Source: Hydractinia symbiolongicarpus (Eukaryota > Cnidaria > Hydrozoa > Anthoathecata > Hydractiniidae). Taken from it: a stretch of 60,000 nt of DNA. Of the stretch, positions 15,201-26,109 are shown piece after piece. Under the pieces are notes generated by a model, which saw nothing but the letters and a program-made list of their open reading frames with translations, searched no databases and was not told the origin of the DNA. Position 1 is the stretch's first letter. Each line of letters opens with the position of its first letter. Location: NCBI RefSeq assembly GCF_029227915.1, contig NC_079881.1:7752001-7812000 (forward strand). The letters are read 5' to 3'. The translations under genes and the position numbers were made by a program.

Positions 15201-18200
15201 GTTTTTCTAAGAATAAACACTGAATATTGCATTCTGATTGATTAAAATTTATTTCGCCGCTATAAAGTAGGAATAGTTCTTACTTTTCGGCAAAACTAAA
15301 ATTTTGAAGCAAAATGAAAGCAAATAAAACTGTGCATGCTCAGATACATTTCCCTGGCGAATTCGCCGTCCAATTCGCTTCGTAAAAATCCCCTTTAAGG
15401 AAAACTCATAGATAGAGACAAACTCATGCCAAAGCTCAAAATACGAAAAATATCACTCACGCAACATATTTATCTCCAGTTTCTTCTCAACATTACATGG
15501 TGTTCCACCAAGCAGCGCAGTAAAAACTACATCATACACTCCAACTTTGTCTAAGTAAAATGATTTGAATCCAAATCTGTTTTCAATTGGAAGACTATTT
15601 GTTAAAGGATTTCTTCCAGTAGCCTAAAAGAAAGATTTTATGTCTTCAATATAATTTTGTAGTCAATATCCAGATTTCCGTTAGGTCAGGATTAAACAGC
15701 ATATATAGACTATTTCATAAATAGCTGTAGAAATTATTGAAAAATGTCTTTCGATAAAATGTTTTAGGATAAAATATTTTACGATTTAAAAGTAGTGTCT
15801 GCTAAAAAATAATAGTTTACTTAGTTGAGCATAAAAGTATATAAAGTAAAAATTTGCTATCTTAACCCTTTAACTAATCACCAGAGCTAACAATATTAAT
15901 TAATAAAGTTCAAGCTTTCCTGCTTGCTCACCTTCAACGAACGCTACTTTTTATTTATGATCTTTGAAACGAATGGGAGGCTGTTATAATATGCACCGCA
16001 TGTAGAGATTTGTACAGAAAAAAAAACCAAAAAAAATATACTATGTTTTTTTTTAATCCAAGCACTTTAATCCAATTAAGCGAAGTAATAATTTTAACCA
16101 CGTTTGCATGTGACAAAAAGTAAACGAAATATTTATTAAGAGCACTTGCCACCACGTCTGGAAAATTTTTAGGAAGTTTTTAGTTCACAGGCAATGAAAA
16201 AGAAGCATTTATCCATTGCATCAATACCAGTCAAAACTGTTTCAAACTGCAAATTTCCTTCCTATCAACCGATAGGCACGCGTCAATTAAGAAAGTCATG
16301 AGGACAGATCTACGGTAATTTGTTATTTTTGTTGAGGTGCATCGTGGTTACAACACTTAGCCAATGTCAATATATAAAAATTCTAATAATACTTTATAAA
16401 CCTAGGTTCATCAAACTTCATCATCAATTTGATCTATGACATATTGGAAAAGGAATTCTTAAAAAAGTTGTAAAGGAATCCAAAAGAAAAGGTGACTAAA
16501 TCAGCTATTTTTTTTTCGGTGATTCGTTTTATGTTGCATTTTCAATTTGAATTTTTCCTTACATTCAAAAATCCTAAGAAAATGGGCACCAGCTATCGTT
16601 AACAACCTTTACCGGTCCATAGCAACATGAAAAGGGGAATGTCCAGGAGCTGGTAGAAAGGTTCGAGTGATAAGTACATCACTGCGTAAATAAGCACTCT
16701 TTCTTGCATTATAAGCACTATAAAAAATGTGACTATGATACATTGTCTGACAATGACATGCAAAGAAAAGAATGGCTAATCATAGGCTTGCAGGCACACT
16801 CAAAGTTAATAAAAATATTTACCGAGCCAGGATTGATGAAAAATCTTGAGAAAATAACCGAACCAGTTCACACAACTATGCTTGAGGTAAATCATTCTCT
16901 CAAAATCGTTATCTTCCAAAAAGCACCTTTTACCATATGGAGAAAATGTTAGCCGGAACACAGTTGGCCGCACTCGATCATAATCGATGTTAATAGTGGT
17001 CAGGTAAGATTAATTTTACATTTTTTAAAATTTGGTTTCCAATAACTTATATCTTGTTGCATAACAGTTGCACAACAGTTATGGTCTATATTGGAAACCA
17101 AGCTTAAATCAAGGAAGTCAAAGCAAGTTAGTTGTAATCAAATTTTCTTTCCTTAGAAATGCGCGAAAGATGAAGAAGGGGAGATAAAACCACTATTCTG
17201 GCATATTCAAAGCCAGTGGTAAAAGAAGGAGAAAAATTACAACTACTTGTCGCACAGTATAAAAAAATTACTGCCTGCGCTAGCGAAAAAAAGAAGGAGA
17301 GAAAGAAGGACCGACAAAAGCGTCAGCTCAAGATGGAGAGATTCCACTGTAAGTTCAAATAATAATAAGAACTATTTTGTCCTGAATTCTGTAAAAATAA
17401 AAACAAATTTAAGCTCTGTTAAAACTTAGATGTTCTTAAAAAAAGCTGAATTATTTTTAAAATCTAATTAAAATTAATGCTAGGAAATACGTTTAAAAAG
17501 CATCCGATAAGGATTAGAGGGTGTAGTGTTTTTACTCGCCTTGCTTACGTAAGGGTTTTTCGATACAAATAAATTACGCATATTAAATTATTTATCCAGT
17601 CTTTTTTTATGGGCAAGTCATTCAAAAAGTTGAGCGCTGTGTTTCAACATGGCCAAGAATTTATTTCTGTTTATGTTGGCACATGATGAAGCTAGCGAAG
17701 TTTAAAAACATTTATCTTCTTAGCTGACACTACCTTTAAAAATCTATAAAAAGATCCTGCAATCTGTTGTTTATTAGCCTTAATTGACAAGTTAGAATTC
17801 ACCTTTCTAAAATTTGTCTGCCATATCCTGGCTTTTTGTATAACAACGTAAAGACATACTTTCACTTGCACTGCTATCTTTCGCTTATGTATTTCAGTGA
17901 TCACTTTTGCTGGACTTTCACCATTATAAACAGATACCCAAAAATTTGTGTATTGCTTCATTTCCTCTCCTGCTCTAAACTCCATTTTTGATGGCACCTC
18001 CTCAGTTTTGTTGACACCTTGGTAAACCCTTACTAAAATCATTTTAAACACAACATGATTAATGAAAGTCCAGAACCAAGGAGTTATTTACTTTTTAAAA
18101 TACAGAACTAAACATACTCATTTTAGGCAAAAGCATTCGTTCAGCGCTAAATACTTTATTTAGCATGGTAGCATCTGGTTTTCCAGCCAATCTCATAACA

Positions 18201-21200
18201 GGTCTTTCATCATACATATCTCCATACACCTCTTCAGGAAGTTTAGTAAAAATGATTGATCCAACTTCAGTAGCTTTTTCTTTTTTGATAAAATATTTAG
18301 CTTGACCATAAAGAACAGGTCGTGTATCAATTTTTACCGTATCACCTAGAAAAGGAGAAAAAACAACAACCTTGCTCTCCTGTAGAATTTTAAAAGTCCA
18401 ACAAGATGCAATTTAAAAATACAAAAAATATTAATACAAAAATGTACGGAGTTAAGTTTAAGTACCTGATGTGTACACAACTTTACCAGAGCTAGTTATC
18501 ATAATAATTTGTGCGTAAAACTTATTTCCATCATGTGGTTGTTGAGCATCAGGTAGTGGATGTTCATAGATAATCTAAAATAAAAGCTTAACTTGTTAAA
18601 AATCATACTCCCTTTTGTTACTAATAAAATTTATTTAAATTAAATATGATGGAAATCGTTTCATGCATAAGAATGCACCTTGCATCTCAATAATCTAAAA
18701 CACCGAAGGGAAGATATGACTGTTCTAATAATAAACATTTTTCTTCCTAAGATACAGAAAATATTATTTCCTTTTAACCACGGATTTTGGTAAGGCAAAA
18801 TAAAAAGAAAGTTTTAATACATTAACACAGCATATGGCATACCTCACAGTCAAACTCTCTGTGGCACTGTTCAAGCCACTGACGAAATTCATGTGGTAAT
18901 CGCCTGGATGCAGAAGCATCACTCAGAGCATCTGACAAATCTCTCCTGGTGTCGAGCAAAATCTTTAATTTGTTATTTGATACAGGTGTACATCGATTAA
19001 AAAACAACAAGCCACGTAATCGTTTAAAGCAAATGTCAGGCAGTAAATCTTTTTGTTTTCTCGTTCTATTTTCTGGTTTCAAACAGAAATCCAATCTAAC
19101 ATGGAACAAAACGTTTAGTTAAGAAACATTTCATTTTCATTGTATTAAAAACTTGAAAAATGAGCCACTGTTTACAAAGAAGTAAATATGTTTACCTATT
19201 TACGTAAGACAATGGAGCTAAACGTCCTTGCCAAAAACATTCAAACATAGGTTCTGGTGTATTGCTGTTAACATGCTCCTCATTTGCATTTGGAAGTGTC
19301 TCCTCTCCAGATTCATTGGGAAAGTACATCAAACATCCCTACACACGAGTAATAAACATGTTCAACAATAGCAAAGTTAAGTGAACATAGTTACAGGCAG
19401 TTAATATTTTGCAACACATAGAGTATGCAAAAATGTCATGGTGGGCTGGAATGTACTTAAATATTCTTTAACCAAATAAATTAGTTTCTTGCCACATTAT
19501 TTTCTTTTTAAATTACTACATTATGAACATTTATAACATTTGGCACTGTGAACAAAAAGTGATGGTGGAAATGATGGCTTATTTTTATGGTAAATTCAAA
19601 ATGTTAGTTTTCTGTCACAACTGCATACATTGCTCAAAGTCAAAAGTAAAGATTTGAGCTCATAGTCAGTTTTATGATTTTCTAAGCCTAAGGTCTTCTA
19701 ACTCTAAAAAGGTAATTTGATATCGATTTATTAGGTACCACAGCCACTTTCATACACACATGTGACTGTTGTGTTATCTTGATTTGATTTAACAAATACA
19801 GAGACCACCCATGATTGCATGTTATAAGTCTGTTTTTTAAGAACTGACACTGGTAGCTTTTGCAACAAGAATGTTTCGTTCCACACAACTCTACCAAAAT
19901 TTTTCCTTTGTCATACTTTATTAATGTTTACATGCCAAAATGTCGTAAAACTCAGCATCCCAATCAAACAGTTTCTTACATTTAAGACTGGTGGTTAGGT
20001 TCTGATATTGGGCTCATTGGGTCTACAGTAATACAGCATTGTCTGATCAATACTTTGCAGTCAGTGAGCTTCAAAAGTTATACTGTGGCAGATGTGTAGA
20101 CTAAGTACCCAATATTGAAAATGTGTTAGTATTAGTTTGGCATTATAGAACAATCCAACACTACAGCATGTAAACATTAGGCAAATCAAAAAAATGGGTG
20201 TACTGATGTTAGCAAAAATTAGTATCTCACTAAATAATCTAATATCCTAAGTCTGTTTGTGAATATTTACAAGTAAATGCTGACAAGTTCAAAGTGTGTG
20301 TACCTAATATAAAAACTCATTGTAAGTAACTTTACAAAACACACAGCCTTTTCGGTGTTAGCCCTTTTAGTTATTAATCATTTTTAATTAAAAAGTCATT
20401 GTTGATACATAAGTACAGGTTTTAAGTATCTGAATTATCTGTCTTTCAGTTTTTACTTAAATTTGTTTATGTACATTTTTAATTTTCCATCTCGTACAAA
20501 GATCAAGGAGCACCTATTTAAATTTTAGGTCAACCTTTTGTGAGGGTAATATGGGGATTTCTCGTATTACAATGCAAAAGATACCAAGAATGAGATATTA
20601 GTCCTAAAGAACTCTACTTCATCAACAAAATAACAAATAACAAAAAACAAAAACAAAAAAAAAACAATGGTACTGAAGACAGAACTTGATACAGTTCATT
20701 TTTACAAAACCTGGCACGGTATAAACAAAATATACAATAGAAACAATATACAATACTCCCGTATTAAAATTGAGTTGGTACAATAGTCTAAGCCTCAACA
20801 TTGAAACTATTGGAAAGTTGTGACTTACTTGTACAACCTGTGGTGTACTATTCTCTGCCAGTTTGAGTTCAAGACAAAAAGAAAACACAGATTTCATTTT
20901 AGCTTGATATAAACTTTGCAAATCATTCTTTATTTGATTGACAATTATTTCTTTTGGTGACACACCAAGTTCATTAACTATTACTTTGATTGATACGTTT
21001 TGCTTTGTACTTTGGTGAAGACCATTCTAAAAATGGCAAAAAAGACTCTTAGCATTTTGCTTAAAGATTCAACATTACCGAGTTGGACAGCATAGTTGCT
21101 TTTAAATAACATTTGAATACACTTTGTCAGTTTTTGCTGATAAACAGAGTAATAAAAATTATTAATAAATACTACTGACCATAGTATTAATATTCAAAAT

Positions 21201-24200
21201 GCCATCGTCTTTTATTGTAAATAAATGCGCCTTTGGGAAGGGGTGTTACCATATTTTGACAACACAGAAGCGCAAAGTATTGGACATTAACAAGAAAATA
21301 TTTCATGAGAAAGGTTAAAGTGAGCAATGCTTAATCAACGAGAACAAACAAAAGTATAAAATAAAAGTTTTTGACAACATGAATGCTTCCCAGTTGTTCA
21401 AAAAATATTTTCTTTGCTTTTCCTTTTTTTTAAACCATAATGAATTTTGCAAATTGTTAAAAAAATAACTTACGGTTGTGATTCGGTCAAACTCCAATTT
21501 GTTTAACCTGCCGTGTATACCGTGCAAATAATAATGATAAACATGTGCTAAATTTTTAGCTAGATCGTCACAACAATCCTCGGACATGTAGTCAACATGC
21601 TTTGAATGGACATCTTTAATTATAACCATAGAGAAATGGTCGAAAGATGTTTCCATTTTCACCTTAAAATAAATGTGCCTAAAAATTATCATACAATGCT
21701 ACAATTTGATGCGAGCTCAACTATCAAAATGTTACATGTTTCTCAGCAGCTTTTAGATAACTAATTTAAATACTATGCAGGAAAATATTTACCAGATCAG
21801 ATAAGCATTTCTCATCATCTTCAAGAGTACGGTTGTCACCTGGACTACGTATGCATTTGTAATCTTCAAAAACAGGCAGACTATATTTTGCTCTCTCATG
21901 TAGTTTTTTCTGAAAAAGATATTTTTATTCTGAAAGAGATAGCACAAACATGTATGTAAACTGTGCAAGACTGAAGTCTAAATTCAAGCAGAAAAAAACA
22001 TTGGCAATAATGTGGCTTGGCAAATGTAACAAAAAAATGATAGATGCTGCAAGCCAAAGCTTAACATTTTAGATTAAAATCAAACTTAAATTTGGAAAAA
22101 TATAAAGGAGAAAAGAGTCATAGAGAAACATGAAAGAGAAGACACATAAAATTTGGGTGAAAATTATATAACAGGAATAGTGTAGAAAAGCTATAAAGGG
22201 ATAAAGAAAAAAACTTTAGCAAACATCATCAGTATGTATTTTCATGGTTTCTGATAGCTATCTGAACTGCTATCCGACCCATGCGAAATATTTAATACTT
22301 CTATTTATCATTACTATTTAGAATAGAATTCAAAATTGAAAGCAAGCACCCTGCAAATAGGAAACTAGTTGGGTAAACTAAATATACCTTTGAAATAGAA
22401 ATTTCAGTCACAAATGGTGAATCTGTCTTCTTTGTGACCACTTTGATTGTTTCACCAAGATAAAAACCCTAAGTAAAAAAAAACGAAGAGAAACAATTTA
22501 AATAGATTAATTTATAAACAAAACTTTGCTCGAAATTTTGGGTTGGTTCTCACCAATCGTTGTAATCTTTATTCTATGATAATTTACGCCTTTCAACAAT
22601 TTTTGGCCTGCCGACAAATATCAAAAATTTCACAACATATGATATTTTATTAAAAATCAGGATGAACACTTTCTTTATTTTACATTTTTTAGTTGGGAGC
22701 CTAAAATCACAATTTATAAAAAGTAAAATATTTCTAAAAAACTGGGGGATGAGCTATTAATATTACAAATATAATTTTGGTAAAATGCTTAAATTCCATA
22801 TTTAATAACTAATTCTAAAAATAGCTACGGCTCACTCACTGCTTGAGTGGCACCAACTCCAAATTTAGAAATATTGCCATCCATAAAGCCATATGTTGAG
22901 CCTGGTTCTTTCTCTAAGCCTCTATCTTGTTGAGACAGAAAGTAACTTGCGAATGCTTTCATCCCTTCAGATGTCATACCACTACCATTGTCAAATATAC
23001 AAGCTATTCTCTACAATAGAAATGATAAGATGCTTTTTTATTACAAAATTGAGTGGAAAATTAGTCTTACCATCCACAGCTGTTGTCTCTCTGTGACCAA
23101 ACCAAATGTTTTCTTTAATTTAAGAAAGAATAGCTCAATACTGCCAGAGGACATGTAACATTTTGTGGCCTATTGTAAAAAACACGAGTACCCCAGATCG
23201 GCTCTAATATATTAAATTGTTCAATTATGATGTTATGTTTTTCATTAAAATTTTGCACATAACCAAATAACCTAAGATTTTTTGCTATGAACATCGAAAG
23301 TAAACTTAGACGAGCAAAAATTATAAGTGTCTAATAAATACAATAAAAGCATAAATAATTGCCCTTGAAATTTGTTTCTTCTTATTGTTATATTTAGTAC
23401 ACACTTGGTTGAAATAAATAAACCCTTTTCTGCTGATATAAATTTGCAAGACCAGATAAAACATGAATATTAGCACAAAAACTAACCTGTTTTAGGAATA
23501 TATACAGGTTTATATTTCGCCCTTCTGCACTTGAATTACTGTTTGTTGCTTGTACAGCATTGTCAATAAATTCACAAAATGCTTGATAACATTCTATAAA
23601 TGAAAAATTATTTTTTTCTTTGTTAACAATGACTTGTTCAGATAAAAGGCAACAGTGTCACGAAAAAACATTATAAATCTTAGTTCCCACTGTGGTTTGC
23701 ATGCAACTTAAAAGTGCTCAAGTAAGATCCCGAATGCGTGAATGTGTTCATGTTTGTTCCAGGATAAAACATGTTTACATCTTAATAAGAATAAACCCTA
23801 ATAAAAAAAATTTGGTAGTGCTTTTAAAGTTCAAAGGTTCATAAAATACCAAAGGAAGTTTTCAATGATTTCAAGACACATTTACAGAAGCTGATTTAAA
23901 AAAACACTACGAAAAGTTCTTAGCAACCAGAGGAAATCAAGATTTTGTGCCATCAAGAAATGAAGAAAAAAATTAGTCACAAAAATTATTGACAGACAAT
24001 ACAATTTTATGCACTTTAAATGCTTTTACTGGTTTGGCAAGAATTTCTGTCATCGAGTAATGAAATCAAATGTGAATGTCAGTAAACATTAACCCTATTG
24101 TAGCTTATGCAATTCAGAGAACACTTCGACGGAAAAAGACACATGTCAAAGTTTTTTTTTAGTTCACCATAAGTACATCTAAGTAGAAAAACTAAAAGAT

Positions 24201-26066
24201 AATAAATAAACAAATTCAAAAAACTTAGACTAACCGGAAAAATGGTAGCTACCACTTTGTGTCAATGCGTTGGGATGAACGTCATATTTTAAAAGTTCAT
24301 AACGTGGTTTTTCCAATACAATTGAATGACTATTAGAACTTTCATCATTAGATTCTCTTTCTCGCACCTAAATTAAAAATATAGAACTCACTGCTTTTTT
24401 TTTCAAAAAATATGGGTTGCCTGGTAATAAGGGGACACAAAAAGTTATGAATGTTTTTTCCACTGTTTATTAATTTTCCGTATCCATCAACATTTATTTT
24501 CCTGCTCTGTTTCAACGGAAATTAATGCATGAAGGTCCATTTACAAGAGGTTTAGTCTATGAACCAGACTTCAGGTGTTACCACCATATGGCTAAAGTCT
24601 TCACTACTCATTACTGTTTTGCATTATTTTTGAAAAATTAAAGTGTTATTAATTAAAGTTAAAGTGTTAATATCACATACTAAAAGCCACGTTTCTCTCA
24701 TGGTAGATGTTTTTAAAGATGCGAAGCCTTTCTCATCCAATTCTTGAAAATCAGCATCTATTAACGTAAATTTCTAAAAATAAAAAGCATGTAAACAATT
24801 TTAGAAAACGAAACGATGAGGAGAAGAAAGGCAAAAACTTTTTTGAAAAAGAGGTAATTAAAGATTAAGTGCTAAACATAACGAAAAGAAAAAAATTGAA
24901 AGGGGAGACCAAAGTTTCTTATGTGTAATAAGTAATAACGTACTTAATCCAAAGTAAACTTTATTATAAAAAACTTTGCTTAACTTTTTCTTGCTTAGCA
25001 AAAATTAGATTAGAACTGATTTTGTATTTATTACTTTAAGTCAGAATTTCCATGCAAAAAGACAGTCTTTTTGGAGCTAAAGTTTAAATAAAAAAAATTG
25101 CATTCCAGCCATGATTAAAAAGTTACCAAAAAGTGCAATGTGTCAAATGCCTGATTTGCTCATTAAAGTCTCCCATGGACAATATTCAATAGAACTACTG
25201 TGGCACTCAGTGTCAAGAGTCTGACTATGCATTAAACTGTGAAAGTTGCAAAGAAAAAGGGATGATCTATTGACTATTTTAAACATATTAGAACTCCCAT
25301 CCGCAAATGAATTACAAGAACAATAAATAACCTTACCTTCTTCAAGGCTGGAAATAATGATGCTACTTTCTTCATAAACCTTCCATAGGACCAATCAGGG
25401 GATAGGCGTACTATCTTGTCAACAGACTCGTGAGAAAGAAGAACTTTATGTTCGCGTGGAGGTGTGGAGACATAGGAATCATTGTCTAAAAACGAATGTA
25501 AACAAAAATATTTAGGGAAAAAAAATGCAAAATTTGATTACAAATTAAAATGCAAAATGGTTTTACTATTTTGGTTCCACTTCTGACACTTGGAAAATTT
25601 GACATACCATTAAATCACTGCAATACACTTTTTAAGTTAAGGTAAACTATCTTACAATAACCAATAAGAAAAATTCCAAGAGAAATTGGCCAAATTAAAA
25701 CCAAGCAGCAAGAGGCAACACCCCCTTGTCATCGCAAAGTCATAGATAGCATAAAATCTTAAGCCTGAGGAGAATATTTAAAATCATAACCTCCTGCCAA
25801 GTTGTTCTCGGTCTGCCTCTGGGCTTTGCCCCAGGAACTATCAAGTCTCAACACTTTCTTACCCAATAATCCTCCAAATGCAATAAAAATTAGTCAATAA
25901 TTTCATCAAAGCCGTGCCTGTTAATACAAAATGATGTGATCAACATTTTCAACATCACATTATACCTTTAAACAAGGATACACCAGGAGGAGAGTCCATC
26001 ATTCCATTAGTTGACATCATTACAAGTGAAGTGATTCAAATATTGTTAAATTTTCCTGCATGCACT
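1..26066 (-). CDS. SMCHD1: SMCHD1 orthologue (non-canonical SMC protein), 30 exons, 3' end off the window
   Basis: Protein-level similarity to vertebrate SMCHD1 is recognisable along its whole length. The coding exons (plus coordinates, in transcript order) are 25966-26020, 25337-25485, 24681-24773, 24235-24367, 23487-23593, 23071-23169, 22840-23010, 22388-22468, 21793-21909, 21474-21662, 20829-21026, 19196-19338, 18843-19095, 18466-18574, 18118-18345, 17866-18032, 15462-15623, 14733-14957, 14071-14190, 12924-13477, 11087-11231, 10055-10217, 9188-9354, 8550-8869, 8345-8455, 6255-6417, 5768-5896, 2961-3073, 2436-2622 and <1-269. Every intron is GT-AG and every junction keeps phase, apart from a problem inside exon 17. 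The total is about 1,707 codons in the window; human SMCHD1 has about 2,000. In vertebrates the protein is a nuclear homodimer that binds nucleic acid through its hinge and maintains silencing at the inactive X, imprinted clusters and D4Z4-type tandem repeats. Its function in this animal is inferred from family only. Confidence 0.93.
1450..2340. repeat. (CA/ACA)-rich low-complexity block with 66/69-bp minisatellite
   Basis: This lies in the 2.2-kb intron between SMCHD1 exons 29 and 30. The plus strand is nearly free of G and T runs and is built of CAA, CCA and ACAATC words. Inside it, seven full tandem units begin at 1701, 1767, 1836, 1902, 1968, 2034 and 2100, with a partial unit from 2169. 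Unit lengths are 66, 69, 66, 66, 66, 66 and 69 bp, differing by one CAA. Because every unit is a multiple of three, long open frames run through it on both strands (His/Asn/Gln-rich on plus, Val-rich on minus). They are by-products of the repeat and not genes. The SMCHD1 pre-mRNA would carry this as GU-rich sequence. Confidence 0.9.
2436..3073 (-). CDS. SMCHD1: SMCHD1 exons 28-29: coiled coil leading to the hinge
   Basis: Exon 28 (2961-3073) codes a charged heptad-type helix (EEFEKVSQELVPYQRELEIV and on), and exon 29 (2436-2622) codes a second helical stretch (DIDIQIAKVRNSYYEVELRE) ending YNVRQYIKG. They occupy residues of about 1518-1617, where human SMCHD1 has its short coiled coil before the hinge. 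Exon 27 ends with one spare base and exon 28 starts with two, so they can join directly although the intron between them is 2.7 kb. Exon 29 also ends with one spare base that completes a Gly codon with exon 30. Confidence 0.88.
4146..4615. mobile_element. Candidate piggyBac-type MITE in SMCHD1 intron
   Basis: A TTAA at 4146-4149 is followed by CCCTAT (4150-4155), and ATAGGG ends at 4615. CCC...GGG ends next to TTAA are typical of piggyBac-like elements. The right flank is TTTT and not TTAA, so the target duplication is not intact. Another TTAA-CCCTATTCGG start occurs at 51,586, which suggests a family. The inside codes nothing recognised. It lies in the 2.7-kb intron between exons 27 and 28. 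Confidence 0.4.
5768..15623 (-). CDS. SMCHD1: SMCHD1 exons 17-27: long beta-rich Ig-like linker
   Basis: This is the large, weakly conserved middle of SMCHD1, predicted in the family to be a string of immunoglobulin-like folds. Exons are short and beta-rich, with recurring patterns such as 'RDEFGNSTPTK' and 'LDKWNQPAI' that match the human repeats 'TDQYGNQI' and 'CDQWDNPAP'. Exon 19 ends DVMFPFRLITG and exon 20 begins PAEK, matching human RVQLISGPPAK. Exon 20 (12924-13477, 554 bp) is by far the longest. Splice phases agree from exon 18 to exon 27. Exon 17 (15462-15623) has a strong donor GTGAGT at 15461, but its frame reaches TAA about 12 bases before that donor; the alternative donor GTAATG at 15496 avoids the stop and keeps phase. 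Confidence 0.88.
11340..12266. mobile_element. Non-autonomous hAT-like element in SMCHD1 intron
   Basis: The left end starts CAGTTTTTTTCAGGA and the right end is TCCTGAAAAAGACTG, an imperfect inverted repeat of about 15 bp. Both ends continue into a GTGCGAT..GCAC sub-terminal palindrome. Ends of CAG...CTG and flanks TATATACA / TCTACACA (6 of 8 equal) resemble hAT insertions with an eroded 8-bp target duplication. The 927-bp interior has no transposase frame. It sits in the intron between exons 20 and 21. Confidence 0.6.
17866..21909 (-). CDS. SMCHD1: SMCHD1 exons 9-16: transducer region and start of the linker
   Basis: These exons encode the S5-fold transducer that follows the GHKL core. Diagnostic matches are LAHVYHYYLHG in exon 10 (human LAHIYHYYIHG), MFECFWQGRLAP in exon 12 (human IFECFWNGRLIP), and HEFRQWLEQCHREFDCE in exon 13 (human DREFALWLKDCHEKYDK). 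Exon 15 (VLYGQAKYFIKK) matches the human segment beginning LFYGSIVRFFLYG. For exon 10 two acceptors are possible; the AAG acceptor ending the exon at 21662 is chosen because it keeps phase 0 with exon 9, while the more upstream TAG acceptor (21678) would put a stop in frame. Junction phases agree throughout. Confidence 0.9.
22388..25485 (-). CDS. SMCHD1: SMCHD1 exons 2-8: N-terminal region and GHKL ATPase core
   Basis: Exons 2-4 match the ubiquitin-like N-terminus of SMCHD1 (for example KFTLIDADFQELDEKG against the human KFVITTTSRKEI stretch). Exon 5 carries GHKL motif I as FCEFIDNAVQAT: Glu about 151 is at the position of the catalytic Glu and Asn about 155 is the metal-binding Asn. Exon 7 carries motif II as DNGSGM (about residues 219-224; human DNGRGM) and motif III as FGVGATQA (about 262-269; human FGVGGKQA). 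Exon 8 (GFYLGETIKVVTKK) corresponds to human FFVGQSARMISK. The ATP-binding residues visible here are all retained, so the domain should be catalytically competent; that is inference. Confidence 0.92.
25786..25875 (-). mobile_element. RTE LINE fragment in first SMCHD1 intron
   Basis: This roughly 90-bp stretch, read on the minus strand, is nearly identical to 57,322-57,413 of the RTE element on the right of the window. That segment codes the conserved C-terminal block with GAKPRGRPRKTWQE. Only a few mismatches are seen. It is an isolated scrap without the GAT-repeat tail. Confidence 0.85.
25966..26066 (-). CDS. SMCHD1: SMCHD1 first coding exon and 5' UTR
   Basis: The start is the ATG complementary to 26018-26020, immediately followed by a second in-frame ATG (26015-26017). 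The exon codes about 18 residues beginning MMSTNGMMDSPPG, then a donor at 25965/25964 (G|GTATAA). It leaves one base, which joins the two leftover bases of exon 2 to make an Asp codon. No stop-free extension or family homology fixes the start; human SMCHD1 also has a poorly conserved N-terminus. A pyrimidine-poor but plausible acceptor (minus GTGTTTAG) lies at 26067-26068, so the 5' UTR may be spliced to an upstream non-coding exon beyond the satellite array. Confidence 0.7.
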
Positions 26067-26109
26067 CTAAACACAAAGGTAAAGAAATTCAATATCATTT
26101 AATTCACGT

